Source: Pycnococcus provasolii
Taxonomy: Eukaryota > Chlorophyta > Pseudoscourfieldiophyceae > Pseudoscourfieldiales
Reading direction: 5' to 3'
Assembly: GCA_049487715.1 (NCBI GenBank)
Contig: CP150575.1
Span: 310,001-374,000, forward strand
DNA: 64,000 bases
How positions within the stretch are numbered: the stretch's first letter is position 1; each line of letters starts with the position of its first letter. Under the pieces are notes generated by a model. That model searched no databases. It worked only from the letters and a program-made list of their open reading frames with translations, and had not been told where the DNA came from. Positions 1 through 8,900 of the stretch are shown in pieces. Both the position numbers and the translations under genes were made by a program.

Positions 1-2817
1 GACGCGGTGCGTCAAGGTATTCGCATTTGCCTCGAACTTTCAGACAGTGAAGTCGATCTCGGTGAGTCTGGCGGCGGTGACGATAACGTTACAGTCGAAG
101 GCGCGCCTGAGCTGTTTCTCGACATCGTGGCACAAAAGAAGGCTGCCCCACGTGACGACGGACGCCGTGTTCCAATGTACTGCTCAAATGAAGCAGTCGG
201 CGGCCCGGAAGACGGCGAAGGCTCGTCGAAGACAGCAGCATGGCACGAGTGGACGTGCGCCAGCCTGTGGGACTACTCAGACATGCCGTTCCGCGCGGCG
301 GTGGGCGAGGGCTTTCAAGTAACCTCCGCAGAGAATCACGACGGTGCTAGGCTCTATGTGGAGGTTGGACTCTACTTCGGCGGCGAGCCGTTGGCGGGTA
401 TTACCGCGGATGGCGTGTGCACCGCTCAGACGCGCATTGTTCCCGCATCGCAGTATCCAAGCTGGAACGAGTGGCTCGACTTTGACATCGTGCTCGCGAA
501 CCTTCCTCGCGAGACGGAGCTGCGCGCCTGCATTTACGCGATTCAAGCTACCGCCGCCGCCGGCGGCGATCGGACGCCGACAGACTATCGCTCTCCAACC
601 ACAGTTTCAACAAAGGGCGGCACTGCGCCCGCCGTGCTCGGCAAGGCGAGCTGCCTGCTCATGGACTTTGAAGGTCTGCTCCGCCAGGGTGTGAACCGCC
701 TTGCCCTATGGAACGAGGATGGAGATGCAACGCTGGGTTACCTTTTCCTCACGCTTGACACGTACCCACTGCAGATTGTGTTCCCGACGGCGGAAATGAA
801 GGCAACTCTTCACGGTATATCCGCACCCGCGCCACTTGCGCTCGACTCGGCGAGCAGCAATTCTGGCACTCCCGCGGGCAGTCGCACGTCGACGGGAACG
901 GACGCGAACATGCTTCACGCGGCAGCCGCGGCGGTACAATCGGCAAGTAAGATTCTGAGCAATGAGATTGACGGCAAATCGGATGCTGAAAGTGGCATCA
1001 GCGGCGAGACGGGCGGGATCGCGATTGGGACAAATGGCCGTGGCAACGGCCTGCATCCAGCCGGAGATGCGGCTGATGGCACTCATATGTCCCCTTTGTC
1101 GCAATCTCCCACCACGCCTCCGCCAACTCCACCGCCGGGATTCAAGTCACGCTCAGCCACAGGGGCAGCGCATCGCACGTCAACAACGCGTACTAGCGCT
1201 ATTGGCATGCCGGGCATTCCCGTGTCTCCGGAGGAACAGCTCGAGCGCATCATTCGCGCGGACCCACTCACGATCCCTGATCGCAGCGAGCAGGCATTGC
1301 TTTGGCAGAAGAAAATTTCGCTGCGCAAGAAGCCTCACGCGCTTCCCAAGGTACTTCTTTCTGTCCCATGGCACAATCGCTTTGCGGTTGTGTCAATGCA
1401 TCAGCTGCTGGACGAGTGGCAGCCGCTCTCTCCCACGGCGGCGCTCGAGCTGTTCGGAGAGCGCTTCGCGGATGCGTGCATTCGCGATTACGCGGTGCGC
1501 TGCCTTCAGGACATGAGCGACGAAGACCTCGCGGAGTACATCCTGCAGCTCGTCCAGGTGATCAAAGCGGAGCCGTACCACACGAGCGCAATTGCGCACT
1601 TTCTGCTCAAGCGTGCTCTGATCAACCCCGCGGTGATTGGCCACCGCCTCTTCTGGAACCTACGAGCCGAACTCGAGAACTCGGCGGTGCGTGAGCGCTA
1701 CGGCGTAATCCTTCGCGTTTTCCTTCGCCTGTGCGGGTCATACCGTGCCGAACTGCTCGACCAGGCTCAAGCTGTGAGCGAGATGGAGAGCGTTGCGAAC
1801 GCCATCAAGAGCATCAAGGGTGCGGACGTTCGTCTGGCGGAACTTCGTCGGCTGCTGCAGCACGTGAACCTCAAGCCGTCGTTCCGTCTGCCTCTGGATC
1901 CGTCCATCACGGTGACGAAACTTCGCGCTCAGAAATGCAAGTACATGGATTCGAAGAAGCTGCCGCTTTGGCTCGTGTTCGACAAGGCGCACGCGAATCC
2001 GGGCGACCCTCCGCACTTGATCATCTTCAAGAGTGGCGATGACCTGCGCCAGGACATTCTCACGCTGCAGATGATGCGCATCATGGATCGCCTTTGGCGT
2101 AAGCACGACCTCGACCTTCGCATGAACTGCTACGGCTGCATTGCCACGGGCTTTGAGGTTGGCATGCTCGAGGTTGTCACTAACTCGGAGACGACGAGCG
2201 CAATCTCCAAGGCTGCTGGCGGTGCGGCCGCGACGTTCAGCGAGAAGCCGATCGCCGACTGGCTGCGCGCGAATAACGACGACACAGATCCCACGGTTGC
2301 CGAGGCGAAGTACCGTGCGGCGGTGGACACGTTCGTGCGCAGCTGCGCGGGGTACAGCGTCGCGACGTGCGTGCTGGGTATCGGCGATCGGCACAACGAC
2401 AATATCATGTGCCAGCGTGACGGTCACCTGTTTCACATAGACTTTGGTCACATTCTCGGGAACTTCAAGTCGAAGTTCGGCATCAAGCGAGAGACGGCGA
2501 AGTTCGTGCTGACGCCCGACTTTGCGTACGTCATGGGTGGGCGCAACTCTGACGACTTTGCCAAGTACCGCCAGTACTGCTGTGAGGCTTTTTTGATCTT
2601 GCGGCGCGAGGCGAACTTGTTCTTGAATCTGTTTAGCTTGATGCTGAACAGCGGCATGCCGGAGCTCACATCGAAGGAAATTCGATACTTGAAGAAGATG
2701 CTCCTGCTGGACGTGAGTGACGCCAAGGCACGCGAGAAGTTCAACGAGTGGATTACCGAAAGCCTGGACAACGTGATGACGAAATTGAACAACTACATTC
2801 ACTCAGCTGTTCACTAA
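1..2817 (+). CDS. Class I-like phosphatidylinositol 3-kinase catalytic subunit, 5' partial
   Basis: The protein phosphorylates the 3-OH of inositol phospholipids at membranes. The frame is open from the first base and has no ATG at its start, so the N-terminus (adaptor- and Ras-binding regions in the class I family) lies outside the window. In order I see a PI3K C2 domain (about residues 80-260, with the typical WNEWLDFDI segment), a low-complexity Ser/Thr/Pro linker, the helical PIK domain (about 400-580) and the kinase domain (about 630-925). The catalytic loop reads GIGDRHNDNIM and the activation loop starts HIDFGHILG. It is followed by a basic KSKFGIKR stretch, the class I/II-type pattern that class III Vps34 lacks. 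The C-terminal helix is complete and the gene ends in tandem TAA codons. A phylogeny could still move it to class II or to a protist-specific clade. Confidence 0.9.
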   Translation, partial: DAVRQGIRICLELSDSEVDLGESGGGDDNVTVEGAPELFLDIVAQKKAAPRDDGRRVPMYCSNEAVGGPEDGEGSSKTAAWHEWTCASLWDYSDMPFRAAVGEGFQVTSAENHDGARLYVEVGLYFGGEPLAGITADGVCTAQTRIVPASQYPSWNEWLDFDIVLANLPRETELRACIYAIQATAAAGGDRTPTDYRSPTTVSTKGGTAPAVLGKASCLLMDFEGLLRQGVNRLALWNEDGDATLGYLFLTLDTYPLQIVFPTAEMKATLHGISAPAPLALDSASSNSGTPAGSRTSTGTDANMLHAAAAAVQSASKILSNEIDGKSDAESGISGETGGIAIGTNGRGNGLHPAGDAADGTHMSPLSQSPTTPPPTPPPGFKSRSATGAAHRTSTTRTSAIGMPGIPVSPEEQLERIIRADPLTIPDRSEQALLWQKKISLRKKPHALPKVLLSVPWHNRFAVVSMHQLLDEWQPLSPTAALELFGERFADACIRDYAVRCLQDMSDEDLAEYILQLVQVIKAEPYHTSAIAHFLLKRALINPAVIGHRLFWNLRAELENSAVRERYGVILRVFLRLCGSYRAELLDQAQAVSEMESVANAIKSIKGADVRLAELRRLLQHVNLKPSFRLPLDPSITVTKLRAQKCKYMDSKKLPLWLVFDKAHANPGDPPHLIIFKSGDDLRQDILTLQMMRIMDRLWRKHDLDLRMNCYGCIATGFEVGMLEVVTNSETTSAISKAAGGAAATFSEKPIADWLRANNDDTDPTVAEAKYRAAVDTFVRSCAGYSVATCVLGIGDRHNDNIMCQRDGHLFHIDFGHILGNFKSKFGIKRETAKFVLTPDFAYVMGGRNSDDFAKYRQYCCEAFLILRREANLFLNLFSLMLNSGMPELTSKEIRYLKKMLLLDVSDAKAREKFNEWITESLDNVMTKLNNYIHSAVH

Positions 2818-2828
2818 TAAGGTTTCAA

Positions 2829-2850
2829 GGGGGGGGGGGGGGGGGGGGGC
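2829..2850. repeat. Poly-G tract just after the PI3K stop codon
   Basis: An uninterrupted run of about 21 G lies 12 bases downstream of the tandem TAA stops, in the presumed 3' UTR. It could form a G-quadruplex in the transcript or be of uncertain length in the assembly. Confidence 0.9.
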
Positions 2851-2897
2851 ACTGATGTGCTACGAAAAATGCCGTGCCCACTACCTCATCATCTGCT

Positions 2898-2902
2898 TGT
2901 AA
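2898..2902 (+). terminator. TGTAA polyadenylation signal of the PI3K gene
   Basis: TGTAA, the standard green-algal poly(A) signal, lies about 80 bases after the stop codon. Confidence 0.5.
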
Positions 2903-2948
2903 ATATTGTACAAATCTTCAGTTCTACTTGTTTAATTGGGTTTTTTGA

Positions 2949-3985
2949 TTAGGGGGAGTCGCGTCGCGCAGCTGGTTTGGGCAGCCGCCTGGTAGTTTGC
3001 CACGACTCGCGCGAGATGAGGCCCTCATCGAAGAGGTCTTTTAAGCTACTGAGCTTCTCGCGCATGGCGTCCATGTTCGCCTTGTTCGCGCAGAAACTTT
3101 GGCAGCGTGTACAATGTGTACACACACTAGTGCAGTGTGAATGGGGGATCGACCCTCCAATGCCGAACCCCGAACAACCTTCCGCCACTCCTTGACAAGC
3201 TTCTTGAAGTCCATTTGTCCTGGCAATATGAACGGAAATACGTCTATCGTAGCCAGCAGATTGTTGACACACCGGTCAACTTCGCGAGCCAGCGCGGCGT
3301 CACGCCATCGATGACGTGTTCTCGCTCGGCACTTCCGACGCCGTATCGCGGGCCGAGTGGTGCGCCGGCCGCCGGCCACCACCCTACCACCGACGTACGC
3401 GTCGTGGGTCCTCGTCGTGCGCAGTCCCAACTCCCATCAGATCCTCCGGCGGCAGTGCGGCACGTGCGCGACGTGCATCGAAGCCATCTTTTGTAAAACG
3501 GTGTTCCTCGCACGCTCGATCGATTCCACGCCGCACGGACTGTAGATTTTCACGCATCCTCCAGACGACTCCTGACTCAAGTTTGCCGTGTGTGAGCATG
3601 AGCGAGATGGGTTTTCAAATCGCTCGTCGTCTTGGCCTTGTACTCGCATCCTGTCTCCGTGCACGGGTGCCATGTTACTCCAACGTTGTGTACCTGAGCG
3701 AGATGGCTTTTCAAATGGCTCGCCTTCTTGGCCTTGTACTCGCCCCTTGCCTTGAGCACGTAGAGCATGATTCTCCCGCGCTCCTTGCGCGCACGGCACC
3801 GCCGCAAGTTGCGAGCGAGGACTTCGCCGGCCACCACCTTGAGCACGTAGAGCATGATTCTCCCGCGGCCCGCGCTCCTTGCGCGCACGGCACCGCCGCA
3901 AGTTGCGAGCGAGCGGGACCCTCGCTCGCACCGCCAAAGTCTCCCCATCCTTGAAGACGCGTAGAAGGCACCTCACCGCGCGCAA
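2949..3985 (-). pseudogene. Decayed or multi-exon C2H2-type zinc-finger gene
   Basis: No single frame is open, but pieces of one protein can be read on the minus strand. The frame at 3948-3577 has two C2H2-like units: one around HLKSHLAQVH and a fuller one with CTETGCEYKAK, then LKTHLAHAH. The next pieces lie in other frames: an Arg-rich segment ending PPEDLMGVGTAHDEDP (3599-3384), a GQMDFKKLVKEWRKVV segment (about 3230), and a C-terminal LSSLKDLFDEGLISRESW segment (about 3070-3010) that resembles SHOCT motifs. The region carries internal duplications (3600/3697 and 3752/3838). Repeated frame changes suggest a pseudogene; unrecognised introns are the alternative. Similar tandem fingers occur in expanded families in algae. 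Confidence 0.45.
3600..3867. repeat. Two direct duplications inside the zinc-finger remnant
   Basis: A segment of about 45 bases starting GAGCGAGATGG at 3601 recurs near 3698 with a few changes. A segment of about 30 bases starting CTTGAGCACGTAGAG recurs perfectly at about 3752 and 3838. On the minus strand these are duplicated finger-linker units. Confidence 0.8.
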
Positions 3986-4128
3986 AATAAAATGTCATTT
4001 CGACAACAAAAAAAAGAAACACCGCAGTTAGTTGACGGCAACCAAACCAAACCAAACCAAACCAGATGGGAGCGGGATCCCCCAACCAACCAAAAAGGAA
4101 ACCCCTCCCTCACTGAAGCTCAACAACA

Positions 4129-5844
4129 ATGCAACGACAACGAAGGATCCCCCCCCCGGGGGGGAAAGGACCAGCCAGTGCTCCCGGAGGCTTTCTTGGC
4201 TCCCCCCCCCCCTCCGCCGACGACGCGCATTACCCGCATTCGAAAAAAAAACACCACTTCCCTTTTCGAGAAGAAAGTATGGCGTCTTTCCCAGTCGGGT
4301 CGTCTTTAGAGCACGCGGGTGCTGGTGCTCATGGTGGTGCTCCTGGTGGTGCTCATGGTGGGTTAGGGTTACCCCCCTCGTCCACGTCGTTATTCTTGGT
4401 CACGCACACGATCGAAGCGGTGACGGCGAAAGTGCCGTTCGCCATGATGATGCTCTCGCAAGCCTTCCACTCGAATCAAGTGCCGTACCAACTTCGTCTT
4501 CGTCAAATCATACCGACGTCCTCCCTGGTGTCCACGTCGCTCTGGGAAGCGCCATCCGCCGCAGATATCATCACGTACCTCAACGGACCCACAGAACAAG
4601 GACAGCTGAACCTGAGCGAGTTCTGCAAATCAGAAGCCTTTCCTGTCGTACCTGAATATCTACACGGCGTTTCTCTCGACCTGGGGAAGTCACAAGTCGT
4701 CGAAAGCGTGCAGACGTCAGCAAACAAAGCGGCGGCGTCCATCTCCGCCACCACGTCCGCAGCGACTGACGCGGCGAAGGCGAAACTCGCGGAACTCGAC
4801 GCCAAGTACAAACTCACGAATAGCGCCAAGGAGGCGACGTCGAAAATCAAGGAAACGACCAACAAGGCGCTCGAAGGCGCGAACAAGGCGGCGACGAACG
4901 CTTTTGCTGAAGGAACGCTGCTTGGCCAAGGGTGGGGTTTCATGAAGAGCATGGGCGAACGAGTCACAGCGGCGGTACGCGACTACAACGAAGACGGAAG
5001 TGAGAAGACCACGGAAGCGACAGAGGAGGAGGCGGCGGCGGCGGCACCACCACCACCACCAACAGAAACACCTGCTCAAAGCGACACACCAGCCGCCTCC
5101 GTCGAAGCAGCACCAGCAGCAGCAACAACAACAACTGCGCATGAAGAGGCACCGGCTTCGTCGCAGGAGCAAGAAACTGGGCAAAAGAAGAAGAAGGACA
5201 AAAAGAAAAAGAAGGAGGGCGGCGGCGGCGGCGGCGGCGGCCCACCGTCTGCGGAGGAAATTGCCGCGATGAAGGCGGCGAAACAGGCGGAGATTGAAAA
5301 GAAGCTCATCAAGGACGTCACCAAGGAGGGTGGAAAGAAGGGCGTCGAGATCGAGGGTGCCGCGGACATGGGTGGACTCGAGTTTTTCTGCACCACGATG
5401 GAGAAGCCGGACGGCGAGGTGAAGTACCTCAAGATGTCCATGGACGCAATGAACGAGGTGCCTGACCCCGACGGCGAGGAGCGCCGTGGTGGATCGGGAC
5501 ACGTGGGCAAGATGATCTTCTCTGCCGGAACGGAGGCGATGTCCATGGTCGCGTACGTGCCCAAGGACAAGCAGGATCGCATCAACGCAACGGAGTGGCT
5601 GAAGAGCGTCTGCGCGGATGACGGTGTGAAGGGAGAGCTCCAGGCTGGCGGAGATGCTGGATTGGCGACGGCAATCGCGAAGGCGGATCCCGACGCTGGC
5701 ATGTTTACAATTAAGATGAAGGATGCCGCCATGGCGCAAGGTTTTGCGTACCTGCGTGAGCGTGGATGCTTCCCGGAGGATACCGGCGACGACGACGACG
5801 ACGACGGCGACTACATGTACGGCGACGACGACTTCCCAAGCTAA
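4129..5844 (+). CDS. Conserved hypothetical protein, Ala/Lys/Glu-rich with acidic tail
   Basis: I do not recognise a named family. The first ATG gives 571 residues, but the first 50 are Pro/Lys low complexity; the ATG at 4279 (MASFPVGSS) is the likelier start. Residues about 80-190 form a folded-looking N-terminal part. Residues about 190-280 are an amphipathic Ala/Lys/Thr-rich helical stretch, faintly like the tail of plant Vip1/BPA1-type proteins. A disordered Pro/Ala/Lys linker with runs of Lys and Gly follows, then a compact C-terminal domain (about 400-550, containing GHVGKMIFSAGTEAMSM and NATEWLKSV). That last domain looks somewhat like the DHHA1 module of alanyl-tRNA synthetases, which I cannot confirm. 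The end is strongly acidic. It converges with the next gene, 107 bases away. Confidence 0.75.
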   Translation: MQRQRRIPPPGGKGPASAPGGFLGSPPPSADDAHYPHSKKKHHFPFREESMASFPVGSSLEHAGAGAHGGAPGGAHGGLGLPPSSTSLFLVTHTIEAVTAKVPFAMMMLSQAFHSNQVPYQLRLRQIIPTSSLVSTSLWEAPSAADIITYLNGPTEQGQLNLSEFCKSEAFPVVPEYLHGVSLDLGKSQVVESVQTSANKAAASISATTSAATDAAKAKLAELDAKYKLTNSAKEATSKIKETTNKALEGANKAATNAFAEGTLLGQGWGFMKSMGERVTAAVRDYNEDGSEKTTEATEEEAAAAAPPPPPTETPAQSDTPAASVEAAPAAATTTTAHEEAPASSQEQETGQKKKKDKKKKKEGGGGGGGGPPSAEEIAAMKAAKQAEIEKKLIKDVTKEGGKKGVEIEGAADMGGLEFFCTTMEKPDGEVKYLKMSMDAMNEVPDPDGEERRGGSGHVGKMIFSAGTEAMSMVAYVPKDKQDRINATEWLKSVCADDGVKGELQAGGDAGLATAIAKADPDAGMFTIKMKDAAMAQGFAYLRERGCFPEDTGDDDDDDGDYMYGDDDFPS

Positions 5845-5898
5845 AAATTTTGAAAACAAAGAACAAGTTAAGCATAATTTTAATGAAACATCGTAATT

Positions 5899-5930
5899 TT
5901 ACAAAATTTTGTTACACGTCAAGTTTTACA
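5899..5930 (-). terminator. Clustered TGTAA poly(A) signals of the PKD/HEAT gene
   Basis: Three minus-strand TGTAA pentamers (at about 5899, 5912 and 5926) lie 20-50 bases beyond the stop codon of the gene ending at 5952. Confidence 0.5.
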
Positions 5931-5951
5931 GTTCGACGAGGTGGTGGTGAA

Positions 5952-8900
5952 CTACATCTCCTTCTCTGCAAGATATCCAGGCTTCGCCATTTCGCCGCCA
6001 GGAAAGTTCCGCAGTTCTTTATCCCCTACGTCGCTCAGCAGCCATCCCACCACCTCCTGTCTCTCGACCGCACGCTCAGGCGGAACGAAGTAATCTCGAT
6101 TCTTCTCGAACATCTCCACCGGCGCAACTGATTTCGTTAGCATGGTCGTAACGCGCGGGCTCAATGCTGAGTAGTAACCATCCTTGATCTTCTTGATGCG
6201 TACGAGGGGAGCCTTGCGAAGCTTCGAGGGGCTTAAATTCTGCTCGGCATCCGCGCGACGGCGGCCCATGCGACTGTGCAATTTTCTCCTCCTCTCAGCG
6301 ATCTTGCGCTTGTCGCGATCATAGATTTCAATCATACGTTCCGGGTACTTTTCCATGAGCACACCAAGCAGGCTCATTGCCGCCAAGCGAACATTTTCTT
6401 CTTCCGGTCCACCACCCTCACTCACGCTAAGATTGCGTGCAAGCTGCACGCAATCCGTTTCCAGCAGAACGTCCATGAGCTCCTCCCCGAGCTCACGTAC
6501 CTTGTTTCGCTCCGCCTTAATCTGAAGCTGCGCTAGGTCGAGCACCTTCCGAGCCATCTCAAGCGCTAGAAGGCGCACACCGATGTCGCGATCCTTGAGG
6601 CAGTTGACGCAGAGCTCAATAAAGTCCGGATCAGTCACCGCGGATACCAGAGCCGCACTAACGTGTTCCTCCTCCTCGTCGTCATCCTCCTGCTTCTTCC
6701 GCAGCGCGTTTTTCTTGTTGTCGTCCTCGTTCGTGCCCATTCCCTTCTCTTCCAACTTCTTAACCTGGTTCGTCAGAATGCCACAAACAGCCTCAAGGGC
6801 TCTTCTGCGAACAATCGGGCTCGGGTCGAATACTAGCCTCTGGAAAAGATCAGCGGCACTTCCCGCCGAGTCAAGGCGCATAAGCAATGTCATCGTCTCC
6901 GTGGAAATCGTGCGCAGGTAGTTATTGTCATCTCCCATCGCAATCACGATGCCCATTATCAGCGGGTAGCCGATAGGCGGCCCTAAGATGGACTCAAGCG
7001 TGTTGGCATACCTTTTTGAAACTTTCATCCTCACATCCCCCTCGTCGTCCTCAAGACCCTCGTCGTCGTCGGAACTATCCAAATCTTCGTCATCGTCCTG
7101 AACAATCACGTTCATGTTGATTGGGTACTTGATTACGCTCTGCGCAATCTCCATGATCGCGAAGCATGCCGCAACGCGCACGCTGCTGTCACGGTCCGAG
7201 TAAATGCACTCGGACAGCACTTGAAGAGTTGAAACGTTGTCGAAAAATGTGCGAGGTTCAAGGAGCATCTCCCCAAGCCCCAGCGCACGGCCCACAGATG
7301 CCACAACGCGTTTACGTCTCGGCATTTCAATCAGCCGCTTCGCAATTTCGTTCGTCACGCGCACCGCAATTTGACGATAGTTGAGCTTGTCGGGCGCTAT
7401 CAGCATCTTCATACCCTTAGCCGTTTTGGCTAATGCACGGATCGCCTCGCAGGCCTTGACGCGCACCATGCTCTCGTCGTCCTTCACCATGCGCTTCACA
7501 CACGGAATCGCCTCAGACAGACGAATTAGTAGCCTTCCTGAGTGCTTCGACGCGCAGCTTGACACAACAGCAAGCGCGCGGGCACGAAGGCTCGCTGACG
7601 TGCGCCAGCCTGCCAAGCATGTGCGCATGATCGTGACCCAAGTAGTAATGTCCAACTCAGCCCCGTCAACGTCCCTTGCCATACTGACACCACGAGCGTG
7701 CCGTTTTTCATCGTGCGGCGTCCACGTATACATGTCCGCCCCGACGGCAAGGATCGCGGTCGCGCGAACTCGTCCATTCGAGTTGCGGCAAAGGCTGATG
7801 GTGTCATCCTGCGGTATTGTGAACATCGGCGCTCGTAACGCGTTGATGTTCCAAGCGAGCACGGCACAAAAAACGCAGGCCGCGGCACACATCAAAAAGC
7901 CATTGCCGTCGACGGGAACATCGACGGTTGCCGCAGCGCCAGAGCCATACGTCCCGTAAGCGCCCAACAAGCTGCTCACGGCGAGAGCGGAATACGTTGC
8001 CGCGCGCGCGTTGTTGCAGTAGGCACCGCGAAGGCGCATAGGCTGAACAAGATGATTGACGACGAACAACGCCAGTGCGCACGAAAATAGATAGCCTAGG
8101 TGCGTGAGATCCTGCTGCGAGTGCACCGTGGGCGGCGTGTCGTAGCGGGCAGTAGCTGCCGTGGCAGCATCGAGGGCAAACGATTTTGGAACGCCGTACT
8201 CTCCCAGCGGCATCACGCGGGAGCGCTCACTGCTGCCGATCACGATCGTCACCACCGTTATGGTGTGCTTGACAACGAATCGCATCACTGTGAATTGCGG
8301 GATCTCGCGCATCGTCAGGTTGATGCGACTCGCGGATCCACTGAGCAGCAACCCGAGACTTGCAGGAAAGAGAAGCACGAGCGTCACGAATGCACACAAC
8401 GCGTACAAGTTGTGAACCCCGTGCCAGCATCTGGTATGCTCGGACATGACCATGTGCGGGTAAGGTATCCTCTCGTCGAGATAGCTGCACGTGAGAATTT
8501 CGAGCGCATTCTGCACGAACGGAATGTACAAGAGCTCCGCGCACACGAAGAGCACGAATTTAATCGCATCTTTTGACGACTGGATCGCTCTCGCTCGCAT
8601 GGCGCCGATATTAGCAACGAATTCCCTTACGGCGGCTGCTCTGCGCGCTCTCCTTGCTGCCTGAACCATCTCTCGAGAGTGAACGCCGCTGCCTCGCCTT
8701 CCTCGCGAAGGGCCTGTTCGTGCCAGTGGATCTGCTTTCGTCACCACCTTCCTCGGCGGTGCGCCGATGCGGTAAGCGCCATCATAAGCCTCCGTAACTG
8801 GTCCCGCCTTTGCGGAAGGTGCACGTGAAGGCGCAGGCGAAGGGGACTCGTCGTCACCCGAATGCGCGACACGGTAAAGCATGGACGGAACGTGAGCAAT

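Noticed and set aside
1738-2802. 354-residue minus-strand ORF antisense to the PI3K kinase domain
   Set aside because: It is an open antisense shadow of high-GC codons; all conserved motifs are on the plus strand.
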